Shown: positions 8,419 through 16,858, numbered from the stretch's first letter. The stretch: 45,036 nt of DNA from Methylobacterium indicum (GCF_001043895.1 NZ_JTHF01000172.1:1-45036), one strand, 5' to 3'. Translations and numbers: made by a program. Notes: generated by a model from the sequence alone, not told the origin.

Positions 8419-9516
8419 TCAGGCGTCCTCGCCGGTCGCCCGGAGCAGGTCGACGATCTCGATGCGGCGGTGGTCGCCGCCCTCGCGGGCGACCCGGGCG
8501 GCCTGCGCCTCGCGCGCCTTCTCCAGAAGGGTGCGCATCTCGCGGGCGTTCGACCAGTCCTCGGCCCGGGCGCGCTGGGAGAGCCAGGGCGTGAGGCGCG
8601 CCTCGAACCCGTCCGGCAGGGTGAATTGCTGGCGCGCCGCCATCCGGCGCAGGATCTCGCAGAGGTCCTTCGGGCTGTAGGGCGGGAACTCGATCGTCTT
8701 GGTGAAGCGGCCCGCGAGCCCCGGATTGGTGTCGATGAACCGGCGCATGTCGTTGGTGTAGCCGGCGACGATCACGATGATCCGGTCGCGGTTGTCCTCC
8801 ATGAACTTCAGCAGCGTGTCGATCGCCTCCTTGCCGAAGTCGTTGCCCCCGCTGCCGCCGGCGAGGGTGTAGGCCTCGTCGATGAACAGGATGCCGTCGA
8901 GCGCCTCGCGGCAACGCTCCAGGGTCTTGGCGGCGGTCTGGCCGACATAGCCCGCCACCAGCCCCGCCCGGTCGACCTCGACGAGGTGGCCCCGGCGCAG
9001 GACCTCGAGCGAACGGAAGATCTCGCCGATCGCCCGGGCGACCTCGGTCTTGCCGACGCCGGGAGGGCCGGTGAAGATCATGTGCTGGCTGATCGCAGAG
9101 ACCGGCAGCCCTTCCGCGCGCCGCCGCTGCTCCAGTTCGAGCCGGGCGATCAGCGCGTTCACCTCGCGCTTGACCGGCACGAGCCCGACCATGTCCTCCA
9201 GCGTGGCGATCACGGCGTCGGGGGAGCGGGCCTCGACGACCCGTCGCGGGGCGAGGATCAGGCGCGGCAGGCCGAGGAGGCCGGCCCGTGGCTGGCCGAG
9301 CGCGGCCTCGGCGCGGCGCGCCGCCAGCGCGGTGACGAAGAGCCCGAGGGCGGCCATGACGGCGACCGCGACGCCGATGGCGGCGCGCCAGCGCATCTCG
9401 GTCGAGGCCGCGTTCCACCACGCGGCGGGGCCGTACTCGGTGCTGAGCAGGAGCGGCGTCAGGACCGCAACGACGAGCCCGGAGACGACGAACGGAACGA
9501 TGGCCGATTTCGACAC
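8419..9516 (-). CDS. Membrane-anchored AAA+ ATPase, CbxX/SpoVK type (single AAA domain)
   Basis: 365 aa from a GTG at 9516, 3 bp after the preceding stop, with CGGAG upstream inside the previous gene. Two membrane helices (about 6-24 and 44-66) precede a cytoplasmic AAA+ domain. Walker A GPPGVGKTE is at about 150-158, the conserved loop VDRAGLVAGYVGQT at 181-194, and Walker B GILFIDEAYTL at 208-218. Sensor 1 (IVIVAGYTNDM) is at about 247-257, with NPGLAGRF near 264-271. The topology and domain are those of the neighbouring double ATPase, and part of the DNA is identical, so they arose by local duplication. The pair may form a mixed hexamer, which is inference. The 90-bp gap before the next gene is the largest gap in the operon up to that gene. 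Confidence 0.9.
   Translation of the reverse strand: MSKSAIVPFVVSGLVVAVLTPLLLSTEYGPAAWWNAASTEMRWRAAIGVAVAVMAALGLFVTALAARRAEAALGQPRAGLLGLPRLILAPRRVVEARSPDAVIATLEDMVGLVPVKREVNALIARLELEQRRRAEGLPVSAISQHMIFTGPPGVGKTEVARAIGEIFRSLEVLRRGHLVEVDRAGLVAGYVGQTAAKTLERCREALDGILFIDEAYTLAGGSGGNDFGKEAIDTLLKFMEDNRDRIIVIVAGYTNDMRRFIDTNPGLAGRFTKTIEFPPYSPKDLCEILRRMAARQQFTLPDGFEARLTPWLSQRARAEDWSNAREMRTLLEKAREAQAARVAREGGDHRRIEIVDLLRATGEDA
8780..8842. repeat. 63-bp exact repeat, copy 3 (single AAA ATPase)
   Basis: Third copy of the same 63 bp. Silent-site identity across all three AAA domains points to recent duplication or gene conversion. Confidence 0.9.
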
Positions 9517-9519
9517 CGG

Positions 9520-10119
9520 TCAGGCTCCGCAGGGCTTGCTGGTGTCCCAGATCACCGGGATGCGCTTGACCCCCTCGGTGGTGTCGACGGTGAGGCCCGG
9601 ATTGAGCTGGACGAACACGTCCTTGGCCGCGCCCTCGATCACGATCTCGCCCTTGCCGGCCTCGTAGGGACCGGGGAACGGCACCGCGACGACGATCGGC
9701 CCGTCCGCGACGGTGAAGGCCGGCGACAGGTAGTTGCCGGCCCGGATGCGCACCACGCCGCCGCCCTTCGCCGTCGTCTTCGACAGACGCATGCTGGCGA
9801 GCGGCGCCCGGCAGGCCTTCGCCTCCTCGACGACCTTGTCCTTCTCCTCCGGCGCGACCGTCCCGCTCGCCTTGTCGATGTCGCTCGCCTTCACGAGGGA
9901 CAGGGCCGGCCGCTCGACGGTGCCGGTCTTCTCGGACCCGCCGAGGAGCAGCGTCCCGGCGACGACGCCCGCCGCCACCACGCCGCCGATGGCCGCGATC
10001 ACGCCGGGCGAGACGGCCGATCTGGGCGGAGCGGCGGCCGGCGGCGGCATCGTCGCGCCGGGATTTCCGGCGCGCGCCTCTGTTTGGCGCTCAAGAATTG
10101 CGCGCTCGTTATCCGACAT
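9520..10119 (-). CDS. Single-pass membrane protein of unknown function
   Basis: 199 aa from ATG 10119, preceded by GGGAG at a good distance. A GTG at 10128 is in frame but less likely. The first 34 residues are polar with a Pro/Ala stretch. A membrane helix (about 37-60, VIAAIGGVVAAGVVAGTLLL) leaves a C-terminal domain of about 135 residues outside. That domain starts after a charged linker and carries two Cys (EAKACRAPL and the terminal TSKPCGA). It ends in short beta-type strands such as AGNYLSPAFTVADGPIVVAVPFP. No family recognised. It is the first gene of the ATPase/Sel1 operon and faces the divergent response regulator gene, so its promoter lies in the shared intergenic region. The bitopic topology resembles that of its operon partners. 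Confidence 0.75.
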   Translation of the reverse strand: MSDNERAILERQTEARAGNPGATMPPPAAAPPRSAVSPGVIAAIGGVVAAGVVAGTLLLGGSEKTGTVERPALSLVKASDIDKASGTVAPEEKDKVVEEAKACRAPLASMRLSKTTAKGGGVVRIRAGNYLSPAFTVADGPIVVAVPFPGPYEAGKGEIVIEGAAKDVFVQLNPGLTVDTTEGVKRIPVIWDTSKPCGA

Positions 10120-10405
10120 TCGCCGCACTCCCGAAAACCGTCATCGTAATTGCGACGTTGCGTCGGCGTTCGTGGCCGATCGGGCAACGACGATCAGATT
10201 GTAATTGTTCGAAAGGTGGGTCCGATGTCCTATCGTGACCCTGTGTGAGGTTTCTAGACAGGCCCCAAAAACCGGTCTACTAGTGCACATGTCCTATAAG
10301 GCGTCGGCCGTCTCTTGCGGTACGGCGCTGGCCGCGCGCATGAGGGCTCGTACCGCGGAGGGCGGGCCTCACGAGGGTTTCGGGCATGAGGGTTTCGGGG
10401 CTGGA
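10120..10405. promoter_or_regulatory. Divergent regulatory region between the ATPase operon and the response regulator
   Basis: 286 bp with lower GC than its surroundings separates the two divergent starts, so both promoters should be here. TGTCCTA occurs at 10226-10232 and 10290-10296, and again at 11098-11104 ahead of the next gene. A short direct repeat (GAGGGTTTCGGG) occurs twice near 10372-10400. I see no clear -35/-10 pair. The role as operator is inference. Confidence 0.45.
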
Positions 10406-11047
10406 ATGACCGTCCGCACGATCGAGACCGTCATCGTCGCCGACGACCACCCGCTGTTCCGTCAGGGGATGCGGCACATCGCGGAACGGCTCTACCCGCA
10501 GACGCGGGTGCGGGAGGCCGACACGATGGAGGAGGTCCTGGACCTCGCCCGGGCCGCCCCGCCGCAGGCCGTCTTCCTCGACCTCCTGTTTCCCGGCCTC
10601 GACCCGCAGCGGTCGATCCGCGCCCTGCGCGAGGAATTCCAGAAGACCTCGATCATCGTCGTGTCGATGATCGAGGACGACGCCCTGATCCGCACCGTCA
10701 TGGCCGAGGGGGCCGACGGATTCATCGCCAAGTCGCTGCCCGCCGCGGAGATCGCCCGGGCGATCACGGCGGTGCGCGAGGGCGAGTTCGTCATCCGGCG
10801 CAACCCGCGCACGGAGCTCGCGGTGAGCCAGGCCGGCCTGCCGCCGCTGACGCAGCGCCAGCGGGACGTCCTGCGCCTCGTCGCGCAGGGGCGGACCAAC
10901 AAGGAGATCGCCCGCGCCCTCGACATCTCGCCCTTCACCGTCCGCATCCACGTCTCGGCGCTCCTGCGCGCCCTCGACGTCACCTCGCGCGCCGCCGCCG
11001 CCGCCAAGGCAGCCCATGCCGGGCTCGGGGGGATGATCGGTGCCTGA
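10406..11047 (+). CDS. NarL/FixJ-family response regulator (REC + LuxR HTH)
   Basis: 213 aa from ATG 10406 with GGGGCTGGA directly upstream. The frame is open further left but has no receiver homology there. The N-terminal receiver domain (about 6-125) has the acidic pair in VIVADDHP, the phospho-acceptor Asp59 in VFLDLLFPG, a Ser in [10 protein letters not shown] and the Lys in GFIAKSLP. The C-terminal LuxR-type helix-turn-helix (about 145-205) contains [20 protein letters not shown] and [17 protein letters not shown]. It is a DNA-binding regulator controlled by phosphorylation. The hybrid kinase at 12095-13771 is an obvious candidate partner. Being divergent from the ATPase operon, it plausibly controls it. 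Confidence 0.93.
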   Translation: MTVRTIETVIVADDHPLFRQGMRHIAERLYPQTRVREADTMEEVLDLARAAPPQAVFLDLLFPGLDPQRSIRALREEFQKTSIIVVSMIEDDALIRTVMAEGADGFIAKSLPAAEIARAITAVREGEFVIRRNPRTELAVSQAGLPPLTQRQRDVLRLVAQGRTNKEIARALDISPFTVRIHVSALLRALDVTSRAAAAAKAAHAGLGGMIGA

Positions 11048-11049
11048 CC

Positions 11050-11072
11050 CCGGCGGGCCGGAAACCCGCCGG
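11050..11072 (+). terminator. GC-rich hairpin after the response regulator gene
   Basis: Perfect 8-bp stem CCGGCGGG / CCCGCCGG with a 7-nt loop, two bases after the stop codon. There is no U-tract behind it, so it may act as a stability or Rho-assisting structure more than a classical terminator. Confidence 0.45.
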
Positions 11073-11196
11073 CCGCCCGGGCGGCGGATCGTACAGGTGT
11101 CCTAATGTCGGCCCGGCGGAGCCTGTGGCAGAGATCTCGCCCGGGATACGACACCGACACGACATTCAGAGACGACGCGACGATCTGGTGAGAACC

Positions 11197-12048
11197 ATGA
11201 TGGAATCGGGCGAGACCTGCCGGCCTTCTCTTCTTTCGCGGATCACGACGCTGCTGACCCTGTCGGCGGCGCTCACGCTGCAGGGAGGGGATGCGAAGGC
11301 CGATCCCGACGTGGTCCTGCCGTCGGTCGCCACGGTGATGGGGGCGATCTGCGGGCGCCCGGTCGGCCCGGACGCCCGGACCTGCCGGATGAAGGACGGG
11401 CGCGCCGCCGAGTACTGGTACGGGGCGATGTTCGCCACCGACCAGGGCTGGGCCGTCGGGTTCGCGACCCTGCCGGCCCCGGGCCAGGATCCGCAGGCGC
11501 CCGACGCCCGCGCGCTCGTCGCGGCGACCTTCGCCCAGACGCAGACGGCGAGCCGCACGGGCTGGGTCCTCCGGGACGTCCAGGCGCTGCCCGGACAGAT
11601 CGGGACCGGCAACCGCAACGGCGACGCTCCCGAGGTGGACGACAGCCTCGGGCCGGTCTTCAAGCCGCTGCCCGGCGGGCGGCTGGTGATGGGGCTGCGC
11701 ACCACCGCCTTCGGGATGGAGGGCGCGCAGACCTTCTCGTTCCTCGTCCTGCGGTTCACCCCCGCGCCCCTGCGCTGGCGCCTGTCGGGCGAGTTGCCGG
11801 CGGGCTCCGACGAGACCGCCGGCTGCGGCGCACCGGAGGACGGACCGTGCAATCTCGGCGCGAGCGAGGGCCGCCTCGAGATCCTGGCCGAAGCGGCGGA
11901 CCGGGCGTCCGGCACGCCGCCCGCCTGGCCGCCGCTGCGGGTGACGCTGACCGGGACGGTGCCGGGCCCCGCCGGCAAGGTGCGGCCCGCGGACGCCCGG
12001 GACGCCCGCACCTTCCGCTTCGACGAGGCGGCGGGCCTCTATCGATGA
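11197..12048 (+). CDS. Exported protein of unknown function
   Basis: 283 aa from ATG 11197, with GGTGAG upstream. A second ATG follows immediately, and longer upstream starts exist but would bury the signal sequence. An N-terminal hydrophobic stretch (ITTLLTLSAALTLQGGDAKA) looks like a signal peptide with cleavage after AKA. The mature part has Cys residues in GAICGRPVG and RTCRMKDG and later in TAGCGAPEDGPCNLG. Aromatic residues cluster at AEYWYGAMF, and there are beta-rich segments. No known domain. It lies between the response regulator and the histidine kinase on the same strand (47 bp before the kinase), so it could be a periplasmic sensor or target of that pathway. That link is positional inference only. 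Confidence 0.75.
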   Translation: MMESGETCRPSLLSRITTLLTLSAALTLQGGDAKADPDVVLPSVATVMGAICGRPVGPDARTCRMKDGRAAEYWYGAMFATDQGWAVGFATLPAPGQDPQAPDARALVAATFAQTQTASRTGWVLRDVQALPGQIGTGNRNGDAPEVDDSLGPVFKPLPGGRLVMGLRTTAFGMEGAQTFSFLVLRFTPAPLRWRLSGELPAGSDETAGCGAPEDGPCNLGASEGRLEILAEAADRASGTPPAWPPLRVTLTGTVPGPAGKVRPADARDARTFRFDEAAGLYR

Positions 12049-12094
12049 GGGCGCGGCCCAGGGGTGCCCACGCCCGGCGCCGCGCGAGCGGGCG

Positions 12095-13771
12095 ATGACG
12101 GGGCTCGGACGCGAGCCGGGCGAGAAGGCCGGCAACGAGAAGGCGCAGACCCTCACGCGCCTCGTCATCATCGGCTGCATGTGCCTCTACGTGCTGCCGC
12201 AGGCGCTCGCCGGGATCGGACCGCCGGACCTGCGGATCGTCGCCGCCCTGGTCTCGGCGCACTGGCTCGTGACGCTCGTGCTCTATGTCTGGATCTCGCG
12301 GCATCCGAGCGACAGCGTCGCGCGGCGCAGCCTGGCTTTCGCCCTCGACATCGCCGGGATCACCTACACGATGGCGATCGGCGGGGCGCCGTTCCTGCCG
12401 CTCTACGCCATCGTGCTCAGGATGATCGTCGGCAACGGGCTGCGCTACGGCGCGACGTCGCTCAAGGTCTCGACGCTCGCCGCCCTCGCCTCCATCGCCG
12501 TCACGACCGCCTTCAGCGACTACTGGCGCGACAACCCCTTCCTGGTCCTGACGCTCGTCCTGACCACGCTGCTCGTGCCGACCTACATCTACGGCCTGCT
12601 CGAGCGCCTGCGCGAGGCCTATGCCCGCGAGCAGGAGGCGAGCCTGTCGAAGTCGCGCTTCCTCGCCCAGGCGAGCCACGACCTGCGCCAGCCGATCCAC
12701 GCCATCAGCCTGTTCACCGCCTGCCTGCGCGACGGGCGGCTCGGGCCCGACGAGGTGCGGATGGTCGACAACATCGACCGCTCGCTCCAGAGCGTGTCGC
12801 GGCTGTTCAAGTCGCTCCTCGACATCTCGACCCTCGACAGCGGCAAGGTCCGGCCCCGGTTCGAGCCGGTCGCGATCGCCGAGATCATCGAGGACGTGCG
12901 CCGGCAGAACTCGGAGGCCGCCCAGCTCGCCGGCACCGCGCTCCGCAGCCGGCCCTGCCGGGTCGTCGTGCATACCGACCGGGCCCTGTTCACGACGATG
13001 CTGCAGAACATCGTCAACAATGCCATCAAGTACGCGCCGGGCCGGCCGATCCTGATCGCCTGCCGGCGGCGGCGCGGCGGCCGCCTCGACGTCCAGGTCC
13101 TCGACCGCGGCCCCGGCATCCCGGACGAGCACCAGGCCCGGATCTTCGACGAGTTCTACCAGGTCCGCCAGCGCGGCGACCGCGACCTCGAAGGGGTCGG
13201 CCTCGGCCTGCCGATCGTGCGCCGCCTCGGCGAGATCCTCGACGTCGAGGTCGCGCTCCGCTCGGTCCCGGGGCGCGGCACCGGCGTCACCCTCGGCAAC
13301 CTTCCGATCGTGCGCGCGCCGGTCCTCGACGGCGAGTGGCGCGGGCTCGACCCGCCGGCGGCGATCCGCGGCCTCCGGGTGCTGCTGATCGAGGACGACG
13401 AGGCGGTGCTGAGCGCCACCGCGAGCCTGCTGCGGAAGTGGGGATGCGAGGTCCAGGCCGAATCCGGGATTCCGGACACGATCGCCGCCCCGGATCTCCT
13501 CGTCACCGATTTCGATCTCGGCAACGGCGTGACCGGGGCCGAATGCATCGCGGCGGTGCGCCGGCTCGCCGGGCGCGACGTGCCGACCGTCGTGATCAGC
13601 GGCCACGACGAGGCGCGGGTGCGCGAGGAGCTCGGCACCGCCGACATGCCGATCCTGGCAAAGCCGGTCCGGCCGGCGGAGCTGCGCTCCGTCGTCGTCG
13701 CCAAGAGCATGGTCGCCCGGAGCATGGTCGCCCGGCGGTCCGCGCCCCGGACGGACCCCCGGCCGGCCTGA
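12095..13771 (+). CDS. Membrane hybrid sensor histidine kinase with C-terminal receiver
   Basis: 558 aa. The N-terminal third (about 22-168) holds four to six hydrophobic segments and forms a membrane sensor module without a large periplasmic domain. The dimerisation/phospho-acceptor box is FLAQASHDLRQPIHAIS with His195. The ATPase domain has the N box (MLQNIVNNAIKYAPG), the D box (VLDRGPGIP), the F box (IFDEFYQV) and the G box (GVGLGLPIV). A receiver domain (about 427-540) has the acidic pair IEDDE, Asp472 in DLLVTDFDL and Lys in ILAKPVRP. The C-terminus carries a short duplicated KSMVARSMVAR stretch. DLRQP-type kinases with a terminal receiver are common in proteobacteria. The likely output is the NarL-type regulator 1 kb upstream. 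The start codon is not strongly supported by a Shine-Dalgarno. Confidence 0.92.
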   Translation: MTGLGREPGEKAGNEKAQTLTRLVIIGCMCLYVLPQALAGIGPPDLRIVAALVSAHWLVTLVLYVWISRHPSDSVARRSLAFALDIAGITYTMAIGGAPFLPLYAIVLRMIVGNGLRYGATSLKVSTLAALASIAVTTAFSDYWRDNPFLVLTLVLTTLLVPTYIYGLLERLREAYAREQEASLSKSRFLAQASHDLRQPIHAISLFTACLRDGRLGPDEVRMVDNIDRSLQSVSRLFKSLLDISTLDSGKVRPRFEPVAIAEIIEDVRRQNSEAAQLAGTALRSRPCRVVVHTDRALFTTMLQNIVNNAIKYAPGRPILIACRRRRGGRLDVQVLDRGPGIPDEHQARIFDEFYQVRQRGDRDLEGVGLGLPIVRRLGEILDVEVALRSVPGRGTGVTLGNLPIVRAPVLDGEWRGLDPPAAIRGLRVLLIEDDEAVLSATASLLRKWGCEVQAESGIPDTIAAPDLLVTDFDLGNGVTGAECIAAVRRLAGRDVPTVVISGHDEARVREELGTADMPILAKPVRPAELRSVVVAKSMVARSMVARRSAPRTDPRPA

Positions 13772-13871
13772 CGCTCGCGGACGCGCTCGTCATCCGGTCT
13801 GCGACCCGTCGCGATGCGGCGAGCCGGCTTCACCCCCTCCCCTCTCGCCCTCACCCTGAAGGAGTGCGGCC

Positions 13872-14864
13872 TTGCCTCTGCGCCGAACCGGATGTGCGAT
13901 TCTCCTCCTCGCCGCCCTCGCGGGACCGGCCCGCGCCGCCGAGGCGCCGACGAAGGACGTCAAGGGCGCCAGGGACAGCCCGATCGTCTCGCGCTTTTCC
14001 GGTGCGGTGATCATCGGCTACCGGCAGCAGGACTACGCGGCGCTGACCCTGCCGCTCGGGCCCTACGATGCCGCCCAGAAGAGCCGGTTCTCCCGCAGCC
14101 TGACGGCGGAGGGCCGCGTGACGAGCATCGCCTACGCCATTCCGCAGGGAAAATCCGCGCTCGAGGTCTACCGCACCTACGAGCGCACCCTGACCGCCGC
14201 GGGCTTCCGGATCGCCTATGCCTGCGGCGTCGACACCTGCGGCGGCTACAACTTCGCCGCCGCGCTCGCCGATCCGGTCAACAACGCGATGGGAGGGGAT
14301 CTGTTCGGCCTGCGGATCGATCTCCTCGACGCGACCAACGGCGACGTGCGGTCCCTGACGGCCCGCCTCGACCGGCCGGAGGGGAGCGTCGACGTCTCCG
14401 TGCTGGTGAGCCAGGACGGCAGCCACCAGCCCGGCGTGCTGCTGCAGGTCGTCGAGGGCCGGCCGATGCAGACCGGCCAGGTCGTCGTCGACGCCAAGGC
14501 GATCGGCGAGGGGCTGGCGAGCGCCGGCCATGTCGCCCTCGACGGTATCCAGTTCGAGACCGACAGCGCCACCCTGAAGCCGGAATCCGACGCGACGCTG
14601 GCCCAGATGGCCGCCTTCCTGACGCGGGACCCCAAGCGCCAGGTCTACATCGTCGGCCATACCGACAATGCGGGCACGCTCGATCGCAACCTCGCGCTGT
14701 CGCAGGCCCGCGCCGCCGCCGTGGCGACGGCCCTGACGACCCGGTTCGGCATCGCCGCCGCCCGGCTCCAGGCCAGGGGCCTCGGCCCCTACGCGCCGGT
14801 CGCCGGCAATGCCACCGAGGCCGGACGGGCGAGGAACCGCCGGGTCGAGCTGGTCGAGCGGTAG
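13872..14864 (+). CDS. DUF4892 / OmpA-like outer-membrane associated protein
   Basis: 330 aa. A TTG start at 13872 is chosen because GAAGGAG lies 7 bp upstream and it gives a complete signal peptide (cleavage near PARA). Residues about 33-190 match the DUF4892 pattern (ARDSPIVSRFSGAVIIGY, LPLGPYDAAQ, YRTYERTLTAAGF). Residues about 215-330 are an OmpA C-terminal peptidoglycan-binding domain: IQFETDSATLKPESDATL, VYIVGHTDNAGTLDRNLALS, and the terminal ARNRRVELVER with the peptidoglycan-contacting Asp and Arg. It should link the outer envelope to the cell wall non-covalently. A second cell-wall binding protein beside the Sel1/PG-binding operon strengthens the idea that the whole left region concerns the envelope. 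It is downstream of the hybrid kinase, with a 100-bp gap. Confidence 0.9.
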   Translation: MPLRRTGCAILLLAALAGPARAAEAPTKDVKGARDSPIVSRFSGAVIIGYRQQDYAALTLPLGPYDAAQKSRFSRSLTAEGRVTSIAYAIPQGKSALEVYRTYERTLTAAGFRIAYACGVDTCGGYNFAAALADPVNNAMGGDLFGLRIDLLDATNGDVRSLTARLDRPEGSVDVSVLVSQDGSHQPGVLLQVVEGRPMQTGQVVVDAKAIGEGLASAGHVALDGIQFETDSATLKPESDATLAQMAAFLTRDPKRQVYIVGHTDNAGTLDRNLALSQARAAAVATALTTRFGIAAARLQARGLGPYAPVAGNATEAGRARNRRVELVER

Positions 14865-14880
14865 GCGCGGGGCGCGGCCG

Positions 14881-15858
14881 TCATCGTCTCGCGGGGCCGG
14901 CCGAGACGCGCCCTTCGCGATCCGGATCGGCGTGGGCCGCCTCGTCGGCCAGGCTGCGCAGATGGGCGCGTTCGCTGGCAAGGCCGATCAGCTCGGTCAT
15001 GAAGAGGTCTCGCAGCGCGGTCGGCCGGTCGGCGGCGCGGGCCGCGATGAAGAACGGTGACGCGATCGATGCCGTGTCGGCCATGATCGGGCGCATCTCG
15101 CCGCGGCCGACCCACAGCTTGGCGTAATGATCGGGCAGATAGCCGATATAGCGGCCACTCATGATGAACAGAGCCTGCGCTTCCATGTTCGACACCTTGA
15201 TGCCGGCGACGGCGTTCGGGAAATGGTGAAGCTCGCGGCTGTTGGCGTAGGGTCGAACGACGAAGGCGTGCTTCTCGATGTCCTCGGTCGTTGCCTCCGG
15301 TCGATGGTAGAGCGGATGGCTGGCCGCGCAGTAGAGCGAGTGTCGTTCGTCACGCAGCGGCGAGAATTTCAGGCCGCGGTAATTCTGCGTTTCCGGCAGG
15401 ATCGCGATGTCGATGCCGCCATTGCCGAGAGCGGCCAGCAGCGCCTCCGGGGCATCGATGGAGAGAGTCAGGACGGCGTCCGGCGCCTTGCGCCCGAACA
15501 CCGCGATGAGCCGGTGGATGGGAAGATCCGGGTCGGTGATCGTGTTGTCGACCAGGCCGAGACGGAGGGTGCCGGTGATGCGCCGCTTCAACCCCCCGAC
15601 CCGGCTCTCGAAGGTATCGAGGGCGAGGAAGAGCAGGTTGGACTGCTCGTAGACGATCGCGCCGCGGTCGGTCAGCTCGAAGCCGCCACGCCCCCGGCGG
15701 CACAGCGCGAGCCCGAGCCGCTCCTCGAGGGCCTTGATGTGGAAGCTGACGGCGGACTGGCTCAACCCCAGCGCCACCTGCGCGCCCAGGAAGCCACGAT
15801 GCTCGACCACGGCCCGGAACACGGCGAGCGAGCGGAGATCGGTGCTGGCGACCTGCAT
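14881..15858 (-). CDS. LysR-family transcriptional regulator
   Basis: 325 aa from ATG 15858. The N-terminal winged helix-turn-helix (about 8-66) contains AVFRAVVEHRGFLGAQVALG and LSQSAVSFHIKALEERLGLA. The C-terminal effector-binding domain (about 95-295) is of the periplasmic-binding-protein fold. It diverges from the amino-acid ABC transporter operon with 125 bp between, the standard LysR arrangement, and presumably activates that operon in response to its substrate. An inverted repeat ATCGAAA-N11-TTTCGAT in the gap is a good operator candidate. The C-terminal 25 residues are a charged extension. Confidence 0.93.
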   Translation of the reverse strand: MQVASTDLRSLAVFRAVVEHRGFLGAQVALGLSQSAVSFHIKALEERLGLALCRRGRGGFELTDRGAIVYEQSNLLFLALDTFESRVGGLKRRITGTLRLGLVDNTITDPDLPIHRLIAVFGRKAPDAVLTLSIDAPEALLAALGNGGIDIAILPETQNYRGLKFSPLRDERHSLYCAASHPLYHRPEATTEDIEKHAFVVRPYANSRELHHFPNAVAGIKVSNMEAQALFIMSGRYIGYLPDHYAKLWVGRGEMRPIMADTASIASPFFIAARAADRPTALRDLFMTELIGLASERAHLRSLADEAAHADPDREGRVSAGPARR

Positions 15859-15893
15859 GACGGCCCGCTTACATCAGTTTCATGAATTTAAAT

Positions 15894-15918
15894 ATCGAAA
15901 GGATCCTATTTTTTCGAT
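15894..15918. promoter_or_regulatory. Candidate LysR operator
   Basis: Inverted repeat ATCGAAA (15894-15900) and TTTCGAT (15912-15918) with 11-nt spacing, inside an AT-rich patch between the divergent LysR gene and the ABC transporter operon. Its position and symmetry fit a LysR binding site. Confidence 0.55.
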
Positions 15919-15983
15919 GTGAGCGGTGTGGTCCTCTGCGGTACCGCGCGGCTCGGCGGCCCGCAGACCGGAAGGATGACACG

Positions 15984-16829
15984 ATGCCGACACGCCCCTT
16001 CGCGGCCTCCGCTCTCGCGGTGCTCCTCCTGGCGTCGTCGGGATCCCGGACGCGGGCCGAGGATCTGCTGTCCCGGGTCGAGGCCAAGAAGGTGCTGACC
16101 GTCGGCACCGAGGCGCGCTTCCCGCCCTTCGAGTTCGTGCAGGACGGCAAGATCGTCGGCTACTCGGCCGACATCATGGCCGAGATCATGAAGGCGCTGC
16201 CCGGCGTCGCCCTGGACCGGCTCGATCTTCCGTTCCAGGGCATCCTGCCGGGCCTGGCGGCCAAGCGCTTCGACTACGTCGTCACCTCCGTGACGGTGAC
16301 CAAGGAGCGGTACGACGCCTATCGCCTCTCCCTGCCGATCGCCGATGCCACGATGGCGGTCCTGAAGCGCAAGGGCGATGCCACCCTGGCGAAGCCCGAG
16401 GACATCGCCGGCAAGGTCGTGGGGTCCCAGACCGGCTCGGCGCAGTTCGCGGCGCTCGAGCGCCTCGCGGGCACGCTCGCCGCCGAGAAGAAGCCCGTGC
16501 GCGGCCTCAAGTCCTACGTCGATTTCGGCGACGCCTATGCCGACCTCGCCGCCGGCCGGATCCAGGCGGTCGTCAATTCCCTGCCCAACCTGCTCGAAGC
16601 CGTGCGCCAGCGCCCGGACGTCTTCGAGGTCGTCCTGCCGACCTTCGGCCCGAAGACCTATTTCGCCTGGGCCGGCCGCAAGGACGCGGACAGCGAGCGG
16701 TTCGAGGCCCTCGTCGATGCCGAGCTCGCCAAGCTGAATCGCTCCGGCAAGCTCGCCGAGCTCCAGCGCAAATGGTTCGGCGCCGCCATGGATCTCCCCG
16801 CCGACGCGCTGCCCGTTCCCGAGAAGTAG
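15984..16829 (+). CDS. Amino-acid type ABC transporter periplasmic binding protein
   Basis: 281 aa from ATG 15984 with GAAGGA upstream. The signal peptide (PFAASALAVLLLASSGSRTRA) is followed by the family 3 solute-binding fold. Recognisable parts are VLTVGTEARFPPFEFV near the start of the mature chain, GYSADIMAEIMKALPG, and the second-lobe segment GKVVGSQTGSAQF. This family binds polar amino acids, opines and related cationic compounds. The gene starts a four-gene transporter operon with tight ATGA overlaps among the later genes. The ureohydrolase downstream suggests an arginine-, agmatine- or guanidino-type ligand, which is inference from context. Confidence 0.93.
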   Translation: MPTRPFAASALAVLLLASSGSRTRAEDLLSRVEAKKVLTVGTEARFPPFEFVQDGKIVGYSADIMAEIMKALPGVALDRLDLPFQGILPGLAAKRFDYVVTSVTVTKERYDAYRLSLPIADATMAVLKRKGDATLAKPEDIAGKVVGSQTGSAQFAALERLAGTLAAEKKPVRGLKSYVDFGDAYADLAAGRIQAVVNSLPNLLEAVRQRPDVFEVVLPTFGPKTYFAWAGRKDADSERFEALVDAELAKLNRSGKLAELQRKWFGAAMDLPADALPVPEK

Positions 16830-16858
16830 GGCGCGACGGTCCAAGCGGAGGGTCGCCG

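Noticed and set aside
4964..9421. Minus-strand open frame joining Sel1 paralog 3 to the ATPase region
   Set aside because: Only the part from 6400 downward has family features. The rest is the wrong frame of the two ATPase genes.
8419..9516. Rubisco activase (CbbX) annotation for the AAA genes
   Set aside because: Family match is real but there is no Rubisco gene, and the proteins are membrane anchored and in an envelope-type operon.
6403..10149. Plus-strand open frame of over 1200 codons opposite the AAA genes
   Set aside because: The three repeats in it are mirror images of the AAA domains (recurring VVGVAGDDHDDPVAVVLHEL). The minus strand has exact Walker motifs.
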